DNA from: Acetomicrobium sp. UBA3949
GTDB lineage: Bacteria; Synergistota; Synergistia; Synergistales; Acetomicrobiaceae
Reading direction: 5' to 3'
Assembly: GCA_002385485.1 (NCBI GenBank)
Contig: DGDP01000081.1
Coordinates: forward strand, 537-12,366
DNA length: 11,830 nucleotides
A program made the position numbers and the translations under genes. The notes under the pieces are model-generated. The model was not told the origin of the DNA and searched no databases. It saw only the letters and a program-made list of their open reading frames with translations. Every line of letters starts with the position of its first letter. Position 1 is the first letter of the stretch. Below are positions 4,806 through 11,830 of this stretch, in pieces.

Positions 4806-6962
4806 ATGAATACTACTAATGAGGAGAAAAGGAATTTTCGAATAACGGGAATGACTTGTGCGACATGCGCAATGATTGTCGAAAAGGCATTGAAAAAAGT
4901 GGAAGGGGTTAAGTTTGCCGCTGTTAATTTGGCAACTGAAACTGCATTTGTTCTGTTAGAGAAAGATGTTCCCCAGAGGGTTTTGGAAGAGGCAGTCGAA
5001 AGGGTAGGTTATGGTGTAACCTATGAATCTACAGAGGACTTTGAAGCTCTACGTTACAAGGCATCTAAACGAAACGTTATGTTCGCATGGTCTATAACGG
5101 TTCCTCTAATGTTATTAATGTTTTTACATATGACGGGATATCATATTTCGTGGTTTTTTTACGCTGAGACAATAGCCTCGGCATTGGTCATATTTATAGC
5201 AGGAAAACAAACAATAAGGGGGGCATGGATCGCTTTATCTCATTTTCATGCCAATATGGATGTTCTCGTTTTTTTAGGATCCCTCACTTCATTGATAACT
5301 GCCCTATTGGCTTCGGTCGGTTTATTCGAGACGTCTTTTGGAAGTATAGGGGCAATGATTATGTCAATTCATCTGACTGGACGCTTTATAGAATCCCGCT
5401 TGAGGGACAAAGCCTCCAAAGAAGTAAAGGCGTTACTGATGCTAAAGGCCCAGGAAGCAAGAGTTATCACTGACGATGGCAAGGAAATTTTAATGCCCAT
5501 AGAAGTCGTAAAGCAGGGATTTTTGATAGCAGTTAAGCCGGGAGAGCGTATTCCTGCAGATGGTGAAGTTGCAGAAGGCGCCTCTTCAGTGGATGAAGCG
5601 ATGATCACAGGCGAGCCAATGCCCGTTCTTAAAAAATCGGGCGATAAAGTTACCTCTGGCTCTCTTAACCTATCTAGTTTCCTCAAGGTTCGAGTTATTC
5701 AAGTCGGTGAAGATACCTTTCTTTCGCAGATGATATCGTTGATTCAGGAAGCTCAGGGTTCAAAGATTCCTATTCAGGCTCTTGCGGATAGGGTTACAAA
5801 TGTCTTTGTTCCAATAGTGACTTTTCTTGCTCTGCTATCGGGTGTGCTATGGGCTTTTAACGTGGATGAGTGGGGAGGCTTTTTAAGCCATGCTAAGCAG
5901 ATTTTGCCCTGGGTTATCGAGTCTAGAGACCCTCTGTCGGTAGGAGTTTTTGCCTTTGTTACAACCATAGTGATCGCCTGTCCCTGTGCGCTTGGTTTAG
6001 CGATACCAATGGCTTTGATAACGGGAACGAACAAGGCTATGCGTCAGGGGCTCATAATAAGAAATGCAGAGGCCATACAAACTACAAAAGATGTAGGCGT
6101 CGTTATCTTCGATAAGACTGGCACTCTTACTTTGGGATCACCCAAGGTTGTAGAGCACAACCTTACGGAAGAAGTGGCAAATATCGTTGGAAACTTGGAG
6201 TCCCTGTCCAATCACCCTTTAGGAAAAGCTATAGCTGAATTAAAGAAAGGCGATGTCGAGATAAATGATTTTGAAGAGATAGTTGGCGAAGGTGTTAGAG
6301 GCACGGTAAGGGGTCAGGCATACTTGGTCGGAAGACCGGAAAATCCTCAAAGATATCGTCAATTACTTGAGAAGGGCTACACAGTTGTCGAAGTAAAGAG
6401 GGATGGTTCTATATTGGGCTACATTGGTGTATTTGACCCAATAAGGGAAGATTCCTTTGATGTTGTGCGTAGCCTTAAGAGCATGGGCATAGATCTCGTG
6501 TTAGCCACAGGCGATGGTGAAGGAACAGCAAAAGTCGTCGCAAGTGAATTAGGTATAAAGGACTTTTATTGGGGCGTTCGTCCGGATGATAAGGTCGATA
6601 TCGTAAGGCGCTATCAAGGAACGGGCAAAAAGGTTATGATGACAGGAGACGGCATGAACGATGCTGCTGCTTTGAAAGCTGCCGATGTAGGTGTGGCCAT
6701 GGGGAGCGGCACAGATCTGGCCATAGACAGTGCAGACGTCGTAATATTAAAGGGTGGAGCGTCAAAGGTTGTGGATCTCATTGAGATATCGAAAGAAACC
6801 TTTAGTATAATTAGACAAAATTTGGCATGGGCTTTTGGATATAACGTCATAGCGATCCCTATGGCAATGTCTGCCTTGTTGCACCCGATTATTGCCGAAG
6901 GGGCTATGGCTTTGAGTTCTATATCAGTAATATTGAATTCGTTAAGGATAAAAAGTGTTTGA
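4806..6962 (+). CDS. copA: Cu+-exporting P1B-type ATPase
   Basis: An inner-membrane pump that uses ATP to export Cu+ from the cytoplasm. The 718-residue protein has one N-terminal heavy-metal-associated domain (GMTCATC, C18 and C21), then membrane segments from about residue 90. The actuator domain carries TGEP at 268-271. The metal-binding CPC is at 392-394, the phosphorylated DKTGTLT at 436-442, the nucleotide-domain HP at 470-471 and the hinge TGDGMND at 613-619. The last two membrane helices carry Y679-N680 and M701xxS704-S705, which with CPC is the Cu+/Ag+ (P1B-1) pattern rather than Zn/Cd. The ATG start has a GGAG site upstream; an ATG at 4798 is out of frame and stops at once. pepF follows after 17 bases and the copper chaperone gene after that, so the three are probably co-transcribed. 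Confidence 0.96.
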   Translation: MNTTNEEKRNFRITGMTCATCAMIVEKALKKVEGVKFAAVNLATETAFVLLEKDVPQRVLEEAVERVGYGVTYESTEDFEALRYKASKRNVMFAWSITVPLMLLMFLHMTGYHISWFFYAETIASALVIFIAGKQTIRGAWIALSHFHANMDVLVFLGSLTSLITALLASVGLFETSFGSIGAMIMSIHLTGRFIESRLRDKASKEVKALLMLKAQEARVITDDGKEILMPIEVVKQGFLIAVKPGERIPADGEVAEGASSVDEAMITGEPMPVLKKSGDKVTSGSLNLSSFLKVRVIQVGEDTFLSQMISLIQEAQGSKIPIQALADRVTNVFVPIVTFLALLSGVLWAFNVDEWGGFLSHAKQILPWVIESRDPLSVGVFAFVTTIVIACPCALGLAIPMALITGTNKAMRQGLIIRNAEAIQTTKDVGVVIFDKTGTLTLGSPKVVEHNLTEEVANIVGNLESLSNHPLGKAIAELKKGDVEINDFEEIVGEGVRGTVRGQAYLVGRPENPQRYRQLLEKGYTVVEVKRDGSILGYIGVFDPIREDSFDVVRSLKSMGIDLVLATGDGEGTAKVVASELGIKDFYWGVRPDDKVDIVRRYQGTGKKVMMTGDGMNDAAALKAADVGVAMGSGTDLAIDSADVVILKGGASKVVDLIEISKETFSIIRQNLAWAFGYNVIAIPMAMSALLHPIIAEGAMALSSISVILNSLRIKSV

Positions 6963-6979
6963 ATGAAAGGAGTATCTCT

Positions 6980-8797
6980 ATGACTGAGGAAAGGATTTCA
7001 GACATTCCCGATAGGGATGAAATACCGGAGGAATATAAGTGGCGACTGGAAGATCTCTATCCAAATTTAGAGGCCTGGGACGAAAGGTTACGTAACCTGG
7101 AAGTTAAGGTGGAAGAATTGCAAAGAGCCGGCAACGACATTGTTTCTTCAGCCAGATCGCTTTTAAATGCTCTTAAGCTCAGGGACGAAGTTGCGGAAGA
7201 GTTGGGAAGGCTTTATGCCTATGCTTCTTTTAAAAGTCACGAAGACGCCCGAGATACAAAGGCCCAATCGATGGCGCAGCGCGCCTCTTTGATATATCTG
7301 CGCTTTTCCGAGGCAGTATCCTCTTTTGTGCCTAACATAATATCGCTGGGTCCAGAGGGAGTTGAAAGGTATTTAACCGAGGAGCCGAGCCTTGATTTAT
7401 ACAGGGTTGAACTTGCCAGGATAATGCGCCTTAAAGGTCATATTCTTTCTGTTGAGGGGGAAAAATTGCTTGCCATGTCCGGAGATGTGGCGAGAGTTCC
7501 CGAAGATGTATTTTCATTCTTAACAAATGCAGATATGGAGTTTCCGAAGATCAGGGACGAAGAAGGAACGGAGGTGGAACTGTCCGAGGAAAGGTATTCA
7601 TATTTTTTACACAGCAGAGACAGGCGCTTGCGTCGCGATGCCTTCAAGGGACTTTTTTCGAGTTATAAAAAAGTAAAAAATACGCTTTCTTCCACCTATT
7701 TAGGAAGCTTAAAAAAGGACGTGTTTTATGCCAAAGCGAGGAATTACGACAGAACGCTAGAGGCCTCGCTTGATCCGGAGAACATCCCGACAATCGTTTA
7801 TGAAAAAGCATTAGAAACGATAAACCAATGGCTGTCTCCTCTTCAGCAATATGTATTGTTTAAAAAAGAAGTATTAAGTCTGGATGAGATGCATTTTTAC
7901 GACCTTTACGTTCCTCTTTTTCCGGAACCCAAGACGAGATACAGCTTTGATGAAGCAAAAAATATCGTCATAGAGGGCCTATCTCCTCTGGGCGAGGAGT
8001 ATCGGAAAGCTCTTCTGGGAGCCTTCGAAAACAGGTGGTTGGATGTTTACGAAAACAGGGGCAAGAGGAGTGGGGCCTACTCTTGGGGCGTTTACGGAGT
8101 ACATCCCTACGTGCTTTTAAATTTCAACGGGACCTTCAGGGATGTCTTCACCCTGGCTCACGAAATGGGACACGCAATGCATTCCCATTTTACTTTTAAA
8201 AACCAACCTTACGTATATTCCGGCGTCAGCATTTTTACGGCCGAGGTCGCTTCAACGACTAACGAAATATTATTGCTTGAGCACATGATTAAAGGAGCTA
8301 ACAATAAAGCCGAAAAGGCCTATTTGATCAACTATGGATTGGAACAGGCGCGCACCACGGTCTACAGGCAATTGCTCTTTGCGGAATTTGAACTTCAAGT
8401 ACACGAAAGATTGGAGAGAGGTATTCCCTTGACAAATGAAGACTTTAGCTCCATATGGAGAGATTTGTATGAAAGGCACTACGGCGATACTTTATTTATA
8501 GATGAAGAATTGCCTTTGGAATGGGCCAGAATTCCGCACTTTTATAATGCCTATTATGTTTACCAATACGCCACCGGCTATTCGGCTGCCACTGCAATTG
8601 CTGCGAGCATATTGAAAGACGGAAAGCAGGCGGTGGATCGCTACTTGAAGTTTCTTTCCTTGGGCGATTCCATGGATCCCGTTGACGCCTTGAAGGTAGC
8701 GGGAGTGGATATGACTTCACCTCAACCCTTGGAAATGACTTGTAAAAAATTTGAGGAAGATTTGAACACATTAAAAGAACTGATGCTAGAAGGATAA
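6980..8797 (+). CDS. pepF: Oligoendopeptidase F, M3 family zinc peptidase
   Basis: A cytoplasmic zinc metallopeptidase that cuts short peptides. The 605-residue protein has the usual length. Its zinc site is HEMGH at 394-398 with the downstream ligand E422 in AEVAST, the M3 pattern of HExxH plus a glutamate about 25 residues on. The C-terminal part (YYVYQYATGYSAA) is typical of M3B PepF. No signal peptide is present. I start at ATG 6980 because AAAGGAG (6966-6972) precedes it by seven bases. The frame also extends to a TTG at 6959 inside the copA stop, which has no such site. It lies 17 bases after copA and 23 before copZ. I know of no direct copper role for PepF, so the placement looks like operon insertion or a shared proteostasis need. 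Confidence 0.95.
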   Translation: MTEERISDIPDRDEIPEEYKWRLEDLYPNLEAWDERLRNLEVKVEELQRAGNDIVSSARSLLNALKLRDEVAEELGRLYAYASFKSHEDARDTKAQSMAQRASLIYLRFSEAVSSFVPNIISLGPEGVERYLTEEPSLDLYRVELARIMRLKGHILSVEGEKLLAMSGDVARVPEDVFSFLTNADMEFPKIRDEEGTEVELSEERYSYFLHSRDRRLRRDAFKGLFSSYKKVKNTLSSTYLGSLKKDVFYAKARNYDRTLEASLDPENIPTIVYEKALETINQWLSPLQQYVLFKKEVLSLDEMHFYDLYVPLFPEPKTRYSFDEAKNIVIEGLSPLGEEYRKALLGAFENRWLDVYENRGKRSGAYSWGVYGVHPYVLLNFNGTFRDVFTLAHEMGHAMHSHFTFKNQPYVYSGVSIFTAEVASTTNEILLLEHMIKGANNKAEKAYLINYGLEQARTTVYRQLLFAEFELQVHERLERGIPLTNEDFSSIWRDLYERHYGDTLFIDEELPLEWARIPHFYNAYYVYQYATGYSAATAIAASILKDGKQAVDRYLKFLSLGDSMDPVDALKVAGVDMTSPQPLEMTCKKFEEDLNTLKELMLEG

Positions 8798-8820
8798 AAA
8801 AAGAAGGAGGAGATTTATGG

Positions 8821-9021
8821 ATGGCACATTTCATATTGGATGTTCCGGATATGTCGTGTCAACATTGCGTTAAGCGAATTTCAAGGGCTTTAGAAGGTTT
8901 GGGTTTAACGGAATTTAAGGTGAACCTGGATAACAAGACGGTCGAAGCAAATACCGATGACATTGAAAGCGTCGTAGAAACTCTGGACGAAATCGGATAT
9001 GAAGCCACGTTAAAAAATTAA
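8821..9021 (+). CDS. copZ: CopZ-like copper chaperone, single HMA domain
   Basis: A 66-residue soluble protein made of one heavy-metal-associated domain with a beta-alpha-beta-beta-alpha-beta layout. The metal loop is M11-S-C13-Q-H-C16, the MxCxxC motif that binds Cu+ and passes it to CopA. The second conserved region (VVETLDEIGYEA) closes the fold, as in CopZ and MerP. The ribosome-binding site AGGAGG (8805-8810) lies ten bases before ATG 8821. A nearer ATG at 8817 is out of frame and stops after a few codons. The gene follows pepF by 23 bases. Its TAA interlocks with the stop codon of the convergent gene at 9018, so there is no separate terminator. Confidence 0.93.
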   Translation: MAHFILDVPDMSCQHCVKRISRALEGLGLTEFKVNLDNKTVEANTDDIESVVETLDEIGYEATLKN

Positions 9022-9503
9022 GCGCTCTTCGTGTATTTGTCGGCTACGCAGGAAGCGGCGAAGGCATCCGGTTTTATGTGGGCCACGTAGCCGCTTCCTT
9101 TTACCATGCCGACAACCATATTTAATATCTCCCTCGTAAGACCCTTTTCTCCGACGTCGAGGTGTATCTCAAGTAATTGTCTATATTGTTCGCAAAGAAT
9201 TATGTCTTGGGCAAGAAGTTGAAGTATTTCGCTTGCAAGCGTAAGGCTCATCGATGTTTCCGTTAAGATGCGTTCTTTAATGGAGTAGGGTTTTGAATCG
9301 TAGGTTTTTCTGTAAAAGTAAATTCCGCCTCGTCCGATTCTGTGAACCACTATTGCGGAAACGAAAAGCGTACTGTTGATCAAAAGCTGTGAATCGGTTC
9401 CAACTATTATCCGATAATTCCCTTCTTGAACCATAAAGTTGCACATTCGTTTGATCACTTGGTCGAGTTCGAGAGGACCGTAAGTAGGGCTAATGAACAC
9501 CAA
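9018..9503 (-). CDS. YkuK/DUF458 family protein, RNase H-like
   Basis: A 161-residue soluble protein matching the YkuK/DUF458 family, predicted RNase H-like nucleases of unknown role, some linked to sporulation or stress. Visible family blocks are IIVGTDSQ (D37), FVSAIVVHRIGRGG, the helix with E82 in ILTET, IHLDVGEKG (D116), and IKPDAFAAS followed by VADKYTKS (D155). The four acidic residues in that order fit an RNase H-type metal site. The start is TTG at 9503, preceded by AAGGAG (9516-9511) with a seven-base spacer; the next codon GTG is a less well spaced alternative. It is a single leftward gene whose stop overlaps that of copZ by four bases. Nuclease activity is inferred from fold, not shown. 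Confidence 0.85.
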   Translation of the reverse strand: MVFISPTYGPLELDQVIKRMCNFMVQEGNYRIIVGTDSQLLINSTLFVSAIVVHRIGRGGIYFYRKTYDSKPYSIKERILTETSMSLTLASEILQLLAQDIILCEQYRQLLEIHLDVGEKGLTREILNMVVGMVKGSGYVAHIKPDAFAASCVADKYTKSA

Positions 9504-9537
9504 AGATCATCTCCTTCTTCGTCAAGGGTTAAATTCT

Positions 9538-9543
9538 ATTATA
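9538..9543 (-). promoter_or_regulatory. -10 box for the YkuK/DUF458 gene
   Basis: On the minus strand a perfect TATAAT sits about 35 bases before the TTG start, predicting a leader of about 27 bases. I see no good -35 box 16-18 bases upstream, so promoter strength is uncertain. In the other direction, towards the gene at 9648, only weak boxes (TTGCAT 9561-9566, TACACT 9584-9589, spacer 17) are visible. Confidence 0.4.
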
Positions 9544-9647
9544 TTTTAGATCACATCATATTGCATCAGTCTTACAGATTCGCTACACTTTATACTTCAA
9601 ATGACCGTTTTTTATGTTAATCTATTGACAGTTGGAGGTGAACTTTT

Positions 9648-10901
9648 ATGAAATCATTGGTTTTTAAAATGGGCGACGATACCCTTCTTTGGGACTGCCA
9701 GCATGACATAATAAATACGACAACTCGAGCGGGAGAAGTAAGTCCCGTCGACGTAGAACAAGCTTTGAATTCCCCAATAGAATCGCCTCGTTTAGAAGAA
9801 CTTGCTGTCGGTTCCCGCAAGGTTGTCGTTTTAGTGCCCGATATCACACGAGCCTGGCAGGGAATAGACAGGATGTGTGTAGCCGTCAGAAAAAGGTTGA
9901 GCACGGCAGGCGTAGGTGAGGTAACTTGGCTTATAGCTACAGGCCAACATCGCAGGATGTCGAGTGATGAAGAAAGGACAGTTTTAGGCGAAGCGAGAAA
10001 ACCTCAAGACCATGTCCTGTGTCATCAATCCACCGAAAATTTAACGGACACCGGGAAGGTGACCAGCCGCGGCACACCTATAGTGATACAAAAAGATGCC
10101 TATGAGGCAGATCTTTTGATCCTCTTGGGAGGTGTTTGCTATCATGATTTGGCTGGCTTTGCAGGGGGGAGAAAAATCATAATTCCGGGCATAAGTTCAA
10201 GAGAATCGATCCAGGCAAACCACCGTAACGGATTGATAGGAAATGAATTTAATGAAAAAGTTACCTGTGGCGAGCTCGATAAAAACCCTGTGGCTCTAGA
10301 TATGGAAGAATATGCAAAGGTTGTTTTGAAGGACAAAAAATCATTTCTGTTAAACGTAATAACTGATGAGAGAGGAAAACCACATTCGTATGTAGCAGGG
10401 GATTTCTTGGAGGCCTGGAAAAAAGGAGTAAGAGAAGCTCAGGTTTTGCAGACCATATGGGTGGATGAGCTTGCAGATGTAGCCTTTGTCTCATGTGGAG
10501 GTTATCCCTATGATTTAGAACTCTACCAGGCGACAAAAGCGCTGACGGCTGTATATCATGGCATCAAAGAGGGGGGAGGCATAATTTTGGTCGCAGAACT
10601 CAGGGAGGGCATGGGTACCCCCATTTTTGACAGATTCATGAGGCTTGCAATGGGTGACTTAGCTGTAGCGATAGAGGAACTGAAGAAGGATTTTACAATT
10701 CCTGCTTATATAGCTACAAAAACGGTCTATGAGCTTCAGGGGCGTAGGTGTGCCTTGGTCGCGAAAAACAAGAATGTTGCCTTTCCTGGACTAATAACAG
10801 ACAATATAGAAGAAGCAGCAAATTACGTTTTGGGCGAGGCTTTTGCTGGAAGAGCTTTGTACGTACCTACCGGGAATGCGGTTCACGTAGAGAAAAATTA
10901 A
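9648..10901 (+). CDS. larA: LarA-family nickel-dependent 2-hydroxyacid racemase/epimerase
   Basis: A LarA-type enzyme, which uses a nickel-pincer nucleotide to invert the carbon bearing the hydroxyl of a 2-hydroxy acid by hydride transfer. The 417-residue protein has the full set of cofactor and catalytic positions known from Lactiplantibacillus LarA, at nearly the same spacing. D65-x-T67-R68 matches D72/R75, H101 matches H108, H166 (YHDLAGFAGGRK) matches H174, K176 matches the cofactor-linked K184 and H192 matches the nickel ligand H200. The start is an ATG with GGAGGTG seven bases upstream. A Na+ symporter gene follows after 17 bases, so the pair probably handles one substrate. The superfamily includes enzymes for lactate, malate, phenyllactate and sugar acids, so lactate is a default, not a proven substrate. 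Cofactor-building larB/C/E are not in the window. Confidence 0.85.
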   Translation: MKSLVFKMGDDTLLWDCQHDIINTTTRAGEVSPVDVEQALNSPIESPRLEELAVGSRKVVVLVPDITRAWQGIDRMCVAVRKRLSTAGVGEVTWLIATGQHRRMSSDEERTVLGEARKPQDHVLCHQSTENLTDTGKVTSRGTPIVIQKDAYEADLLILLGGVCYHDLAGFAGGRKIIIPGISSRESIQANHRNGLIGNEFNEKVTCGELDKNPVALDMEEYAKVVLKDKKSFLLNVITDERGKPHSYVAGDFLEAWKKGVREAQVLQTIWVDELADVAFVSCGGYPYDLELYQATKALTAVYHGIKEGGGIILVAELREGMGTPIFDRFMRLAMGDLAVAIEELKKDFTIPAYIATKTVYELQGRRCALVAKNKNVAFPGLITDNIEEAANYVLGEAFAGRALYVPTGNAVHVEKN

Positions 10902-10918
10902 CAGGGAGGTGCGAAACG

Positions 10919-11830
10919 GTGTTATATATAGTTATCTTTTATATGGCGGTGCTTCTTTTAATAGGTTGGTGGGTTGGCAAGGTTTATGTCAAGGGGATGA
11001 CTGACTTTTTGCTTGCGGGCAGAAGGCTCGGCATCGTCCTTTGTGCCGCTACTCTTGCTGCAACGCATTTTGGAGGCGGTGCGGTCATGGGTGGCGGAGA
11101 GTATGGTTTCAGGTATGGGCTGTCAGGAGCATGGTATGGCGTTTCCTGCGGCATTGGATTAATTTTATTGGGTTTGGTCACTGCCAGGAAATTTCGCGAT
11201 CTGGCCTTTTATACCGTCCCGGATTACCTTGAGAAGCGTTATGGTGGCAAGACTATTAGGGCTCTTGGTTCATTGCTTTCTATAGTTGCTTTAATAGGAA
11301 TTTTAGCAGCACAGGTACTTTCGGCTAGAGGAGCTTTGGGTATTTTGGGAATAACCGGAAATACCGGAGCAATACTGGCGACATTTGTCTTCATCATATA
11401 CACCACTGCAGGGGGGATGTGGGCTGTAACTTTAACTGATTTAATACAGATGCTTCTTGGAGCTATCGGAGTTATAGTTGCAGCATCTGTAGTTTTAGGA
11501 CATACCGGAGGTTTTGGAGGTCTGGAATCGCTTCTTCAGGCGAAAGCCGTTGGGCCGGAATATTTGAGCATATGGGGAATGGGAACCGCCAGCATCATGT
11601 GGTTGCTCGTCCCTACAGTGATGTACACTCTGATAGGCCAAGACTTTTACCAAAGGCTTTTTTCTGCTAAAAATGGGACAACAGCTAAAGGAGCTGCCCT
11701 GGTAGGCGGCATTGTTTTGGTAATAGTCAGCTTTTTCCCTGCCATTATGGGCATGGGTGCCAACGCTTTGGCAGATCTGGAAGATCCGTCGATGGCCGTA
11801 CCCTGGATATTAAAGAACATGATGGGACCG
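10919..11830 (+). CDS. Sodium:solute symporter (SSS family), N-terminal part, runs off the window
   Basis: The first 304 residues of an inner-membrane Na+-coupled transporter of the SSS family. It begins with GTG at 10919, nine bases after an AGGGAGG site, and reads open to the window edge. The sequence is almost wholly hydrophobic helices. An N-terminal helix precedes FLLAGRRLG, then comes ATHFGGGAVMGGGEYGFRYG, the discontinuous first core helix with the unwound glycine-rich part. YTTAGGMWAVTLTD at 161-174, a highly typical SSS stretch, follows. Next is a loop of about 30 residues and further helices with QDFYQRLFSAK. Substrates of this family include monocarboxylates, sugars, proline and pantothenate. 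The larA gene 17 bases upstream suggests a 2-hydroxy acid or other monocarboxylate. Confidence 0.93.
   Translation, partial: MLYIVIFYMAVLLLIGWWVGKVYVKGMTDFLLAGRRLGIVLCAATLAATHFGGGAVMGGGEYGFRYGLSGAWYGVSCGIGLILLGLVTARKFRDLAFYTVPDYLEKRYGGKTIRALGSLLSIVALIGILAAQVLSARGALGILGITGNTGAILATFVFIIYTTAGGMWAVTLTDLIQMLLGAIGVIVAASVVLGHTGGFGGLESLLQAKAVGPEYLSIWGMGTASIMWLLVPTVMYTLIGQDFYQRLFSAKNGTTAKGAALVGGIVLVIVSFFPAIMGMGANALADLEDPSMAVPWILKNMMGP

Noticed and set aside
6959..6979. TTG 6959 as start of pepF
   Set aside because: It overlaps the copA stop and the true ribosome-binding site AAAGGAG lies downstream of it, pointing to ATG 6980.
8496..8834. Minus-strand open frame of 112 residues opposite the end of pepF
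   Set aside because: It lies antisense to conserved PepF sequence, with low-complexity Ser/Pro-rich translation and no start signal.

Overview
The window is bacterial chromosomal DNA, moderately AT-rich and densely coding, with strong Shine-Dalgarno sequences (AGGAGG-like) and frequent TTG/GTG starts. The gene mix is sugar-acid catabolism, an ACT-less homoserine dehydrogenase, a Cu+ ATPase with a CopZ chaperone, an oligoendopeptidase F, a YkuK/DUF458 protein, a LarA-type nickel enzyme and a Na+:solute symporter. It suggests a fermentative anaerobe of the Firmicutes/Synergistota kind; an Acetomicrobium-like Synergistota is my best guess, but this is tentative and rests on no search. The first 43 bases are not genomic: they match an Illumina Nextera index adapter (N701-type) with two T-to-G errors, so the window begins at an assembled contig end.

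Layout. (1) 44-2078: a hexuronate/2-keto-3-deoxygluconate region. The C-terminal end of an altronate dehydratase (uxaA) runs rightward and meets, at one shared bidirectional terminator, a leftward eda-kdgK operon with a good sigma-A promoter and operator-like sequences. Altronate dehydratase makes KDG, KdgK phosphorylates it and Eda cleaves KDPG to pyruvate and glyceraldehyde-3-phosphate. (2) 2079-2500: a 422-base non-coding stretch. (3) 2501-3541: a stand-alone homoserine dehydrogenase. (4) 3672-4681: a secreted Spy/CpxP-like small protein, then a small ORF overlapping a clear intrinsic terminator, then an OB-fold-like protein whose ribosome-binding site lies only five bases past that terminator. 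(5) 4806-9021: copA, pepF and copZ closely spaced in one direction, a probable operon for copper export with a peptidase gene between the two copper genes. (6) 9018-9503: a YkuK/DUF458 gene on the other strand, with its stop codon interlocked with that of copZ. (7) 9648 to the right edge: a LarA-family racemase/epimerase with all the nickel-pincer cofactor residues, followed by a sodium:solute symporter gene that runs off the window, a likely uptake-and-epimerise unit for a 2-hydroxy acid.

Most of the window is ordinary metabolism. I found no CRISPR array, phage, insertion sequence, tRNA or rRNA. The least explained parts are the leader/attenuator arrangement at 4191-4361 and the unknown substrate of the LarA-symporter pair. 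The adapter at the left edge matters for anyone using the first reading frame.
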